From positions 43,980 to 107,979 of the forward strand of contig CALWPY010000001.1 of the NCBI GenBank assembly GCA_944383545.1: a stretch of DNA of 64,000 bases. Direction: 5' to 3'. The notes beneath the pieces were generated by a model. The model saw nothing but the letters and a program-made list of their open reading frames with translations. It did not search any database and was not told the DNA's origin. Numbering within the stretch: the first letter of the stretch is position 1; each line of letters opens with the position of its first letter. The stretch is from an uncultured Lachnospiraceae bacterium. GTDB taxonomy: Bacteria > Bacillota > Clostridia > Lachnospirales > Lachnospiraceae. The translations under genes were made by a program, and so were the position numbers. Positions 16,586-25,044 of the stretch are shown here, piece by piece.

Positions 16586-17980
16586 ATGACGGTTAAAGAT
16601 ACAATCTGCGCCATTGCAACCGGCATGGGTAATTCGGGAATCGGTATAGTGAGGATAAGCGGTGACGATGCAATTCCAATAGCAGACAGGATATTTAAAG
16701 GAAAAAAAAGAATAAAAGACATGCCTTCCTATACTGCGGCATATGGTAATATATGTGACGAAAACGGGGAATTGATAGACGAGGCTGTTTTACTGGTTAT
16801 GAAGGCGCCCCATACTTACACTACTGAAGATGTGGTGGAAATTGACTGCCACGGCGGAATTATCATATTAAAAAAGATAATGGAGCTGATAATCAGAAAC
16901 GGCGCCAGGGCAGCAGAGCCGGGAGAATTTACAAAGAGAGCATTTTTAGGCGGGCGTATAGATATGTCGCAGGCAGAGGCTGTAATGGAGCTCATAGGTG
17001 CAAAAAGCGACATGGCACTTAAATCCTCGCTTCATCAGCTTAAGGGTGAGCTGAGAGATAAAATAAAAGAAATGAGGGAAACTCTTCTATATAATATAGC
17101 ATTTATAGAGTCTGCATTAGATGACCCTGAAAATTACAGTCTGGACGGCTATCCTGAAAAGCTTCTGGAAATAGTGGAAGGCTTGCGGGAAAGCATTAAC
17201 AGGCTTTTAAAGACGTGCGAAAACGGAAGACTGGTAAAAGAGGGTATAAAGACAGTTATTGTAGGACGCCCGAATGCCGGAAAATCTTCGGTTTTAAATA
17301 TGATACTGGGAGAAGAAAGAGCCATTGTAACAGGCGTTGAGGGAACTACGAGAGATACACTTGAGGAAGTTATTAATATTAACGGTATAATACTTAAGCT
17401 TGTCGATACGGCGGGAATCCGTACAACAGAGGATATCGTTGAAAAAATCGGGGTCGACAAGGCACTCGAAAATATTAATGACGCAGATTTAATTCTTTAT
17501 ATTGTTGACGGCTCGAAGGAGCTGGATGAAAATGACAATCAGATTATAGGCAGAATAAAAGATAAGAGAGTAATAACTCTTGTTAATAAAAATGATTTGG
17601 ATATAGTTGTTGATAAAGAAAAGCTGAGGGAGCTTTTGTACGGAAAAGGGCAGGAAAAAGAAAGCAGGATTATAGAAATATCGGCAAAAAACAAGACGGG
17701 GAAAGAAAAGCTTCATGACATGCTGAATGAGATGTTTTTTTCGGGAGAAGTTTCGTATAATGATGAATTATATATTACAAACATGCGCCATAAAGAAGCA
17801 CTTATGGCAGCCGAAGAAAGTCTCGGAAATGTGCAAAACAGCATAGAAGCAGGCATGGGTGAGGACTTTTTTACAATAGATATGATGGATGCCTATGAGA
17901 GCCTTGGGCTTATAATCGGTGAAGCTTTGGGTGATGATTTGGCAGAAAAAATATTCAGTGAATTTTGTATGGGAAAATAA
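16586..17980 (+). CDS. mnmE: tRNA-modification GTPase MnmE (TrmE)
   Basis: 464 residues, full length. It has the N-terminal formyl-THF-binding domain (GIGIVRISGDDA), a central helical domain, and an inserted G domain with GRPNAGKSSVLN (G1), DTAGIR (G3) and NKNDLD (G4). The C-terminal FCMGK matches the conserved C-x-G-K. With MnmG it makes the cmnm5 modification of U34 in tRNAs. Unusually, 304 bp of repeat DNA separates it from mnmG. Confidence 0.97.
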   Translation: MTVKDTICAIATGMGNSGIGIVRISGDDAIPIADRIFKGKKRIKDMPSYTAAYGNICDENGELIDEAVLLVMKAPHTYTTEDVVEIDCHGGIIILKKIMELIIRNGARAAEPGEFTKRAFLGGRIDMSQAEAVMELIGAKSDMALKSSLHQLKGELRDKIKEMRETLLYNIAFIESALDDPENYSLDGYPEKLLEIVEGLRESINRLLKTCENGRLVKEGIKTVIVGRPNAGKSSVLNMILGEERAIVTGVEGTTRDTLEEVININGIILKLVDTAGIRTTEDIVEKIGVDKALENINDADLILYIVDGSKELDENDNQIIGRIKDKRVITLVNKNDLDIVVDKEKLRELLYGKGQEKESRIIEISAKNKTGKEKLHDMLNEMFFSGEVSYNDELYITNMRHKEALMAAEESLGNVQNSIEAGMGEDFFTIDMMDAYESLGLIIGEALGDDLAEKIFSEFCMGK

Positions 17981-17990
17981 TGCCGCCGAC

Positions 17991-18072
17991 CTGCTTCACC
18001 AATTTGCGAAGCAAATTGATGAACTACTCACGCGCTATCGCACGAAGTGCGATTTTTCATGCGCGTGATACC
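17991..18072 (+). repeat. Double-hairpin dispersed repeat, copy B
   Basis: Hairpin 1 at 17995-18023 (CAATTTGC-GAA-GCAAATTG core). Hairpin 2 at 18028-18068, with outer stem TCACGCGC/GCGCGTGA and a perfect inner stem ATCGCAC-GAA-GTGCGAT. It begins 10 bp after the mnmE stop. Confidence 0.85.
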
Positions 18073-18081
18073 AATCCAGGG

Positions 18082-18188
18082 AGGGGGCCAGCCGCGACGC
18101 CATCGCGTTCTTCACCAATTTGTGTAACAAATTGATGAACTGCTCGCGCGCCATTGCACGAAGTGTGATTTTTCATGCGCGCGATACC
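18082..18188 (+). repeat. Double-hairpin dispersed repeat, copy C
   Basis: Hairpin 1 at 18111-18139 (CAATTTGT-GTA-ACAAATTG core) and hairpin 2 at 18144-18184 (TCGCGCGC/GCGCGCGA outer stem, ATTGCAC-GAA-GTGTGAT inner stem with two G-U pairs). The upstream part, GGGGGCCAGCCGCG and CGCGTTCTTCACC, matches copy A and shows the element extends beyond the two hairpins. Confidence 0.85.
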
Positions 18189-18253
18189 GCGAAGCGATTT
18201 TTAATGCGTCGCATCCAATAATACCGCCGACCTGCTTCACCAATTTGCGAAGC
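18186..18253 (+). repeat. Partial copies of the double-hairpin repeat before mnmG
   Basis: 18186-18216 resembles the right half of hairpin 2 (GCGAAGCGATTTTTAATGCG). 18217-18253 repeats 17976-18012 with one mismatch in 37 bp, from the AATAAT at the mnmE stop through the first arm of hairpin 1, then diverges into the mnmG leader. The long direct repeat, 241 bp apart, points to a tandem duplication. Confidence 0.75.
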
Positions 18254-18284
18254 GATTTACTTATTCCATACACGAGGTGATATA

Positions 18285-20174
18285 ATGGCAAATGTTGAAG
18301 AAACATATGATATAGTTGTAGTAGGAGCCGGTCATGCAGGTTGTGAGGCTGCTCTTGCAGCTGCAAGAATGGGTTTTGAAACAATACTTTTTACAATAAG
18401 CATGGACAGCGTAGCGCTCATGCCGTGCAATCCCAATATAGGCGGAAGCTCTAAAGGACATCTTGTACGAGAAGTGGATGCCCTGGGCGGAGAAATGGGA
18501 AAAAACATCGACAAGACATATATACAGTCAAAGATGCTTAACGTATCTAAGGGACCTGCCGTTCATTCTTTAAGGGCGCAGGCAGACAAAGTAGAATATA
18601 CAAAGCAGATGAGGCTTACTCTTCAGAATACGGACAGGCTGACACTCAGACAGGCAGAGGTGGCTGAACTCATGATAGAAAACGGAGAAGTAAGAGGCGT
18701 AAAAACCTATTCGGGAGCTGTTTATCATGCACGTGCGGTGGTGCTTTGTACCGGAACTTATATGAAGGCGAGATGTATTTACGGAGACGTGGTGAATTAC
18801 ACAGGACCGAACGGACTTCAGCCTTCTAACTATCTGTCCGACTCGATGAAAGATAACGGTATTTTTATAAGAAGATTTAAAACGGGTACGCCTGCAAGAC
18901 TTGATAAAAGGTCTATAGATTTTTCCAAAATGGAGGAACAGAAGGGCGACGAACATATAGTTCCGTTTTCATTTACAAATACCGAAGAGGATATAAAGAG
19001 AGAACAGATATCCTGCTATTTGACCTATACTAATGAAAAAACTCATGAAATAATAAGAAATAATGTCGACAGGTCTCCTCTTTTTTCGGGATTTATCGAG
19101 GGTACGGGACCGAGATACTGTCCGTCAATAGAGGATAAGGTTATAAAATTCCCCGAAAAGACAAGGCACCAGCTTTTTATAGAGCCAGAGGGAGAATTTA
19201 CAAATGAAATGTATATGGGAGGAATGTCTTCTTCTCTTCCCGAGGACGTACAGTATGAAATGATTCATACCGTGCCGGGTCTGGAAAATGTAAAGATAGT
19301 AAGAAATGCCTATGCGATTGAGTATGACTGCATAAACGCCGTAGAATTAAAGCCGTCTCTTGAATTTAAGAGTATTTCGGGACTTTTTTCCGCAGGTCAG
19401 ATAAACGGAAGCTCAGGATATGAGGAAGCTGCTGCACAGGGTATTATGGCAGGAATAAACGCAGCCAGAAAGCTTCAGAAAAAGGAGCCTGTCGTGTTGG
19501 ACCGTTCTCAGGGGTATATAGGAGTTTTAATAGATGACTTGGTGACAAAAGAAACTTTTGAGCCTTACAGAATGATGACCTCGAGGGCGGAATACAGACT
19601 GCTTTTAAGGCAGGATAATGCTGATTTAAGGCTTACGGATATCGGACATGAGATAGGTCTTATTGACGAAGAAAGGTATAAGAAGTTTTGTGAAAAGAGA
19701 AACCTGATTAACAGTGAGCTGGAACGTCTGAATAGTGTCATGGTTGGTGCCAATAAAAAAAATCAGGAATTTTTGGAAAGACACGACAGCACACCGCTTA
19801 AAACAGCGGTATCTCTTGCAGAGCTTATAAGAAGACCTGAACTAAGTTATGAAAAAATCAGTGAAATAGATGAGGAAAGACCTGATATAAAACTTTCATC
19901 AGAAATCGTGGAACAGATAAATATTTCAATTAAGTATGAGGGTTACATTACCCGTCAAAGGCAGCAGGTGGAACATTTTAAGAAGCTCGAAAAGAGAAGA
20001 ATACCTTCAGATATAGATTATGATGATGTAACAAATTTAAGAAAGGAAGCAAGACAGAAGCTGAAACAAATCAGACCTGAGTCATTAGGACAGGCACAGA
20101 GAATTTCGGGAGTATCACCGGCAGATATATCTGTGCTTATGATTTATCTCAGCTTAAAGCCGAATAATCCTTAA
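18285..20174 (+). CDS. mnmG: tRNA uridine-5-carboxymethylaminomethyl modification enzyme MnmG (GidA)
   Basis: 629 residues, full length. N-terminal FAD-binding [20 protein letters not shown] (about residues 11-30), the family signature [21 protein letters not shown], and the C-terminal helical MnmE-binding domain ending [11 protein letters not shown]-dependent partner of MnmE in cmnm5U34 formation. The ribosome site ACGAGGTGATATA lies just after the repeat block, so expression may depend on read-through of the repeats or on a promoter within them. Confidence 0.97.
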   Translation: MANVEETYDIVVVGAGHAGCEAALAAARMGFETILFTISMDSVALMPCNPNIGGSSKGHLVREVDALGGEMGKNIDKTYIQSKMLNVSKGPAVHSLRAQADKVEYTKQMRLTLQNTDRLTLRQAEVAELMIENGEVRGVKTYSGAVYHARAVVLCTGTYMKARCIYGDVVNYTGPNGLQPSNYLSDSMKDNGIFIRRFKTGTPARLDKRSIDFSKMEEQKGDEHIVPFSFTNTEEDIKREQISCYLTYTNEKTHEIIRNNVDRSPLFSGFIEGTGPRYCPSIEDKVIKFPEKTRHQLFIEPEGEFTNEMYMGGMSSSLPEDVQYEMIHTVPGLENVKIVRNAYAIEYDCINAVELKPSLEFKSISGLFSAGQINGSSGYEEAAAQGIMAGINAARKLQKKEPVVLDRSQGYIGVLIDDLVTKETFEPYRMMTSRAEYRLLLRQDNADLRLTDIGHEIGLIDEERYKKFCEKRNLINSELERLNSVMVGANKKNQEFLERHDSTPLKTAVSLAELIRRPELSYEKISEIDEERPDIKLSSEIVEQINISIKYEGYITRQRQQVEHFKKLEKRRIPSDIDYDDVTNLRKEARQKLKQIRPESLGQAQRISGVSPADISVLMIYLSLKPNNP

Positions 20175-20216
20175 AAAACGTGATGCCGTAAAGCTGTTAC
20201 AGGAAAGAGAATTAAT

Positions 20217-21185
20217 ATGAATTATATTGTTTTTGATTTGGAATGGAATCAAAGTGCATACGGAAGAAGCGGTGAGCATCCAAGGATTCCGTTTGAAATA
20301 ATTGAAATCGGAGCCGTAAAGGTGGATGAAAATTATAATATTGTGAGTGAGTTTTCGAGCCTCATAAGACCGCGTATATACAGAAAACTTCATCCTTCAA
20401 TCCGTGCCATGCTTAACTATGACGAAGAGGACTTAAAAAAGGGTAAACCTTTTAAGGAAGCGTGTCAGGAGTTTCTGGACTGGTGCGGTGAAGATTATAT
20501 GTTCTGTACATGGGGAGCGTCAGATTTGTATTATCTTCAGAGTAATATGGATTTTTATTACATGACAAAGCTGGATTTTCCTCTTAAGTTTTATAATCTT
20601 CAGCAGATTTTTGCAGATTTATATGATTCAGAGCATAATATCTGCAAGTTGGAAAAGGCGGTTGAAATGCTTAATATTAAAAGTGACGAGCCTTTTCATG
20701 CTGCCATAAATGACGCCAGATATACTGCACGGGTTATGGCTGAAATAAAACCTATGGATATTGCTGACAGATACAGTTATGATATATACAGACACCCAAG
20801 AACTAAGGCGGATGAAATCATTGCTTACCATGCAGGATATATGGAACATATTTCTACAGAGTTTTCCTCCAAACATGAAGCTATGGAGGATAAAGAAATC
20901 ACTATGATAAGGTGCTGTAAATGCAAGAAGAAAACTTCAAAGAAAATCAAGTGGTTTCAGACATCGCAAAATACATATATGGCAGTCGGAAAATGCTGGT
21001 ATCACGGAAATATGATGGCAAAGATAAAAATTAAATCAGCAGGCGGAAGTGATGATAATATTTTTGTTATAAAAAAAATCATACCTGCCGATAAAAAAAC
21101 AGTTGAAAACATAAGAAAAAAACAGGAAGACATACGTGAAAAAAGAAAACAGAAAAGGCAAAGTAAGAGCAGCGTAGAATCATAA
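20217..21185 (+). CDS. DEDDh 3'-5' exonuclease family protein (RNase T / DnaQ-like)
   Basis: 322 residues. Exo I motif VFDLEWNQ (Asp and Glu ligands), a middle motif containing the third acidic residue (CTWGASDLYYLQ), and Exo III FHAAINDARYTARV with the DEDDh histidine and aspartate. The C-terminal ~110 residues carry a cysteine pair (CCKCKKK) and a basic tail. It probably degrades RNA or DNA 3' ends. Start 42 bp after mnmG; its last 6 bp overlap the rsmG 3' end on the other strand. Confidence 0.85.
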   Translation: MNYIVFDLEWNQSAYGRSGEHPRIPFEIIEIGAVKVDENYNIVSEFSSLIRPRIYRKLHPSIRAMLNYDEEDLKKGKPFKEACQEFLDWCGEDYMFCTWGASDLYYLQSNMDFYYMTKLDFPLKFYNLQQIFADLYDSEHNICKLEKAVEMLNIKSDEPFHAAINDARYTARVMAEIKPMDIADRYSYDIYRHPRTKADEIIAYHAGYMEHISTEFSSKHEAMEDKEITMIRCCKCKKKTSKKIKWFQTSQNTYMAVGKCWYHGNMMAKIKIKSAGGSDDNIFVIKKIIPADKKTVENIRKKQEDIREKRKQKRQSKSSVES

Positions 21186-21893
21186 AGGATTCTTCGCTGC
21201 TGTTCCTGCTTTTCTGGGATAAGTTTTAGGTGTTTTGTTCATTTTACGGATGAAAATAAAGCTTCGTGAGATGTCTGTATCGGCAAGAGTAAGTTTTTCA
21301 ACACATTCTGTCTTTCCGCCAAGAATTTTAATGGCATTTTTCCCTGCATCAAGTTCTTCATCAATCATTCCGGATTTATAAGGGATAAAAAGTCCTTTTA
21401 ATTTAACAAAAGGAATACAGTATTCGGAAAGTGCCGATAAATTTGCAACTGCACGGGATACTGCGATGTCAAAATTTTCTCTGAATTCAGATTTTCTGGC
21501 AAAGTCTTCGGCACGTCCGTGAAGGGCTGTAATTCCCGTAAGTCCGAGTTTTGAAATAACGTCCTGCAAAAACAGTATTCTTTTATTAAGCGAATCAAGC
21601 AGGGTTATTTCAAGCTGAGGAAAGGCAATTTTTAATGGGATTCCCGGAAATCCGGCTCCGGTGCCAATATCTATTACGGTCAAATTTTTTTCAAATATCT
21701 CAGGAAGATATTTTGCTATTGCTATACTGTCAGCAAAATGCTTTAGTACTACCTCATCTTTATCTGTAATAGCCGTAAGATTCATAACCTTATTTTTTTC
21801 TATAAGCATTTCATAATAATTATTAAATTGTCCGAGCTGTTCCGAAGAAAGCTCTATGCCGTATTCTAAGGCGTATTCCTTTAATTTTTCCAT
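21180..21893 (-). CDS. rsmG: 16S rRNA (guanine-527-N7)-methyltransferase RsmG (GidB)
   Basis: 237 residues. SAM-binding motif VIDIGTGAGFPGIPLKI, then the conserved ALHGRAEDFA and VSRAVANLSALSEY segments. It methylates G527 of 16S rRNA. It usually follows mnmG on the same strand; here it is on the opposite strand, tail to tail with the exonuclease, a sign of local rearrangement. A short basic tail (PRKAGTAAKNPL) extends the C terminus. Confidence 0.96.
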   Translation of the reverse strand: MEKLKEYALEYGIELSSEQLGQFNNYYEMLIEKNKVMNLTAITDKDEVVLKHFADSIAIAKYLPEIFEKNLTVIDIGTGAGFPGIPLKIAFPQLEITLLDSLNKRILFLQDVISKLGLTGITALHGRAEDFARKSEFRENFDIAVSRAVANLSALSEYCIPFVKLKGLFIPYKSGMIDEELDAGKNAIKILGGKTECVEKLTLADTDISRSFIFIRKMNKTPKTYPRKAGTAAKNPL

Positions 21894-21909
21894 ATTAAAT
21901 CCTTTTTTA

Positions 21910-23574
21910 TTAAAATACCTGATTTATTGCTTTTATAAGTTCGGGTACTACCTGCTTTTTACGTGATACAACTCCGGTTAGAAGCACGGAATTATCTTCC
22001 GCAGGAACTCCAAAGGCTCTTGTTACAAGTGAATCCATTCCGTCTTTTTCGCTGTAATATAAAAGGGTTGTAGATTCCGTAATAATATTGGTAAGCATTA
22101 AAAAGAGCATTTCTGTACCTGAAGATTTGTATGCTGATTTCATGTAGTTAATCATTCTGGATTTTATCTGATTTAAAGTATTATCTGCCAGAATTGTAAT
22201 CTGTCCAACGGAAAATTTAATTCCATGTGCTGAAAATACTTTGTAATCCTGATGAAAAATTTCTTCTTCGGTTTTATTTCCCAGGTTGCTTCCTGCTTTA
22301 AACAGTTCCGTGGCAAATTCTAAGATATCTATTCCCGCTGTTTCTGCAAGCTTTTCGCATGTGGCTTTGTCATAGTCAGTACAGGTAGGTGAACGAAACA
22401 TCAAAGTATCGGAAATTATTGCCGCACACAAAAGACCTGCAATTTTCGGAGAGATTTCCACATTTTTTTCCGTATAAATAGTGTAAATAATGGTTGCAGT
22501 ACAGCCCAGAGGCTGATTTCTGAAGGATATCGGATTCATTGTCTGTATGCCGCCGAGTCTGTGATGGTCAATAATCTCTAAGAGTTCCGCTTCGTCAATT
22601 CCGTCAACTGCCTGTGAACGCTCATTGTGGTCGACAAGTATGACTTTTTTAGGGTTTGCATTTAAGTAGTTTCGTTGGGAAATAAGTCCAGTATATTTTC
22701 CACTGTCATTTAAAACAGGATAATACTGATAACGGTATTTTGCCATTACCGAACGAATATCCTTTATAAGTTCATCATTGCTGAAGGTGATTAAATTATT
22801 TGTTTTCATAAAATGTCTTATAGGAATACTCTGATTTATAAGACGGGCAGCAGTAAACGTATCATAAAATGTACTAATTACGGTGCATGAACGCTCTTTA
22901 GCCAGATTCGTTATGGTATGGGAGACGGGTGAGCCGTCACATACTATAATACACTGTGCTCCCATTTCTATTGCACAGAGCTGTGCTTCATATCTGTTTC
23001 CAAGTATTACAATATCGTTTTTTTCAATATATGCCTCCATAAGGTCAGGGTTTGCGGCGGCTATAAGTACCTTACCTTTGGTAATTATATCGTCTGTGTT
23101 TCCGGCAATCATCTCTCCATTCAGTGTATCAATAACATTTGAATAAGGAGTGGAAGCGGTAGAAAGAATATAATTGTCGTATACTTCCATATATGACATG
23201 GCAATATCTTTAATGGTAATTATGCCTTTAAGGTTATCCTCCTCATCAACTACAGGTAAAGTGGTGAGTTTATCCTTTGCTATAATTTCCCATGCACTCT
23301 TTATTGATATGTTGTCTGAAACACCTTTAGTATGTCTGTATTCAACATCATTAACCTGAGTATATACGTTATCGACATAGTCAGGAAGCTCCGTGTTAAA
23401 ATAATTCAGAACAAATTCTGTTTCTGAATTAATGTCTCCGCAGCGCATGGGTATGAAGTGTTTGTCAGAAATTTTGTTATTTAGTTCTGCATAGCATATT
23501 GCAGAGCATATGGAATCTGTGTCAGGATTTTTGTGTCCTATAACATAAACAGTATTATTTAAGTTATCTGCCAT
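21910..23574 (-). CDS. Family II Mn-dependent inorganic pyrophosphatase with CBS and DRTGG inserts
   Basis: 554 residues. DHH domain start VIGHKNPDTDSICSAI (metal ligands), then an insert of ~250 residues with two CBS motifs (TLPVVDEEDNLKGIITIKDI and YPVLNDSGKYTGLISQRNY) flanking a DRTGG-like region. The DHH part resumes at VILVDHNERSQAVDGI and LEIIDHHRLGG, followed by DHHA2. It hydrolyses pyrophosphate; CBS-type enzymes are controlled by adenine nucleotides. It lies 16 bp upstream of rsmG, probably co-transcribed. Confidence 0.93.
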   Translation of the reverse strand: MADNLNNTVYVIGHKNPDTDSICSAICYAELNNKISDKHFIPMRCGDINSETEFVLNYFNTELPDYVDNVYTQVNDVEYRHTKGVSDNISIKSAWEIIAKDKLTTLPVVDEEDNLKGIITIKDIAMSYMEVYDNYILSTASTPYSNVIDTLNGEMIAGNTDDIITKGKVLIAAANPDLMEAYIEKNDIVILGNRYEAQLCAIEMGAQCIIVCDGSPVSHTITNLAKERSCTVISTFYDTFTAARLINQSIPIRHFMKTNNLITFSNDELIKDIRSVMAKYRYQYYPVLNDSGKYTGLISQRNYLNANPKKVILVDHNERSQAVDGIDEAELLEIIDHHRLGGIQTMNPISFRNQPLGCTATIIYTIYTEKNVEISPKIAGLLCAAIISDTLMFRSPTCTDYDKATCEKLAETAGIDILEFATELFKAGSNLGNKTEEEIFHQDYKVFSAHGIKFSVGQITILADNTLNQIKSRMINYMKSAYKSSGTEMLFLMLTNIITESTTLLYYSEKDGMDSLVTRAFGVPAEDNSVLLTGVVSRKKQVVPELIKAINQVF

Positions 23575-23776
23575 TTTGCCCTCCCATAGTTTTATATATC
23601 GGATTTTATAACAATTCAGTAAAAAAATACAGAGTGAAATAAAAAATAGCTAAAAAATATTTTTTGTAAAGAGGTAATTTATGTAATTTGGCTTTACAGT
23701 TCCATTAAAAGCATGATAAAATTACGTAAATTTAAAATTTAAGAAGAAATAAAGGTTAAAAGCAGTGGAGGTATTT

Positions 23777-24718
23777 ATGAATTCAAGCAGTGAGAAAATA
23801 CAGGAGGATAAGCCGGTACTGGTTGTGCTTGCGGCCGGACTGGGCAGCCGTTTTGGCGGACTTAAACAGATAAAACCTGTTGATGATTATGGGCATGTAC
23901 TGATGGATTATGCCATTTTTGACGCTGTTAAGGCCGGATTTGGAGAAGTAGTATTTATCATAAGAAAAGAATTTGAAGAAGAGTTCAAAACTGCTGTAGG
24001 AAACAGGATTTCTGAAAGGGTGCCTGTCAGCTATGTTTATCAGTCATTGGATGAGCTTCCTGAGGGATGCGAAGTACCTGAAGGACGAGAAAAGCCGTGG
24101 GGAACTACACATGCGCTCTGGTGCTGTCGTGAAGTACTTAAAGGAAAAAAGTTTGTTACGATAAATGCTGATGATTATTATGGAAAAAACGCTTTAAAAA
24201 ATGCATATAATTTCTTAAGCGCTGAGGGAGAAGATAATGAACATGCACTTATAGGATATAACATTATTGATACTCTTACCGATAATGGTACGGTTTCAAG
24301 AGGTGTGTGTGTTGTAGATGAAAATGATATGCTTATCAGAATAGATGAGCGCAAGGAAATAAAGAAGGAGGCAGAGAGAGGTTACTATACCCTGGACGGA
24401 GGAGTGACTTATTACCTTATTCCCCGTGAAGCTGTGGCATCCATGAATATGTGGGTTTTCAGAAGCGGGTTTATGGATGACATATCAGAAAATTTTGAAA
24501 AAAGACTGATTAACGGAATAAATGAAAAACCGCTGAAATTTGAAGAAACGATTTCAGATGCAGTGCAGAATATGTTAGAAAGAGAAGTATGTACCGTAAA
24601 AGTTTTAAATTCAGACAGTGAATGGTTTGGCATGACATATCAGGAAGATTATGAAGCTGTAAAAGACAGGCTAAAAAAACTTACTGATGAAGGTATTTAT
24701 CCTGAAGGAGACTGGTAA
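23777..24718 (+). CDS. Sugar nucleotidyltransferase-like protein
   Basis: 313 residues from ATG 23777; an upstream in-frame GTG is part of the ribosome site GTGGAGG. The N-terminal pyrophosphorylase signature is VLAAGLGSRFGGLKQIKPV; VTINADDYYGKNA gives the metal-binding aspartates. The family transfers NMP to sugar phosphates or related acceptors; no sugar pathway is adjacent, so the substrate is unknown. Single gene, divergent from the pyrophosphatase. Confidence 0.8.
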   Translation: MNSSSEKIQEDKPVLVVLAAGLGSRFGGLKQIKPVDDYGHVLMDYAIFDAVKAGFGEVVFIIRKEFEEEFKTAVGNRISERVPVSYVYQSLDELPEGCEVPEGREKPWGTTHALWCCREVLKGKKFVTINADDYYGKNALKNAYNFLSAEGEDNEHALIGYNIIDTLTDNGTVSRGVCVVDENDMLIRIDERKEIKKEAERGYYTLDGGVTYYLIPREAVASMNMWVFRSGFMDDISENFEKRLINGINEKPLKFEETISDAVQNMLEREVCTVKVLNSDSEWFGMTYQEDYEAVKDRLKKLTDEGIYPEGDW

Positions 24719-24747
24719 AATAAGAGAAAGTATCAGGAGTAACAATA

Positions 24748-24816
24748 ATGTATTGGCAGAATATAATATTTTATCAGGTTTTTCTGATAATATTAAAAAT
24801 TCGCAGCCAGACTTAA
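24748..24816 (+). CDS. Possible 22-residue hydrophobic peptide
   Basis: In the 326-bp gap before the M23 gene, CAGGAGTAACAATAATG opens a 22-codon frame, MYWQNIIFYQVFL then IILKIRSQT, which would be membrane-inserted. Its second half contains an AT-rich hairpin (CAG/CTG core). Very weak case; the gap otherwise holds a terminator and the M23 promoter. Confidence 0.2.
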   Translation: MYWQNIIFYQVFLIILKIRSQT

Positions 24817-24895
24817 TTTACATGGATAAAACCTGTGTATACGGGTAATAAAAATAATAATTTAATAATGTACGTGAAAAAACGGTTGCTTTATG

Positions 24896-24925
24896 GACCA
24901 TTGCGTTTTGCAATGGTCTTTTTTG
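24896..24925 (+). terminator. Intrinsic terminator upstream of the M23 gene
   Basis: GACCATTGC (24896-24904) and GCAATGGTC (24910-24918), perfect 9-bp stem with a 5-nt loop, then six T. Confidence 0.88.
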
Positions 24926-24959
24926 TCGTTTCTACAGAGAAAATAGAGGACGTTATTTA

Positions 24960-24988
24960 TTTACATACAGTCATACGGTTGCTAAAAT
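24960..24988 (+). promoter_or_regulatory. Sigma-A promoter of the M23 peptidase
   Basis: TTTACA (24960-24965), 17-bp spacer, TAAAAT (24983-24988). Confidence 0.65.
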
Positions 24989-25044
24989 ATAAATTGTTAC
25001 AAAATTATTACAATTTATTTAAATAAAATTGAATGGAGTTGTAT

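Noticed and set aside
17491-18284. Transposon with its own transposase between mnmE and mnmG
   Set aside because: No frame in the gap encodes a transposase; the sequence is hairpin repeats only.
24835-25026. 63-codon frame on the plus strand before the M23 gene
   Set aside because: It spans an intrinsic terminator and a promoter, has no ribosome site and no recognisable composition.
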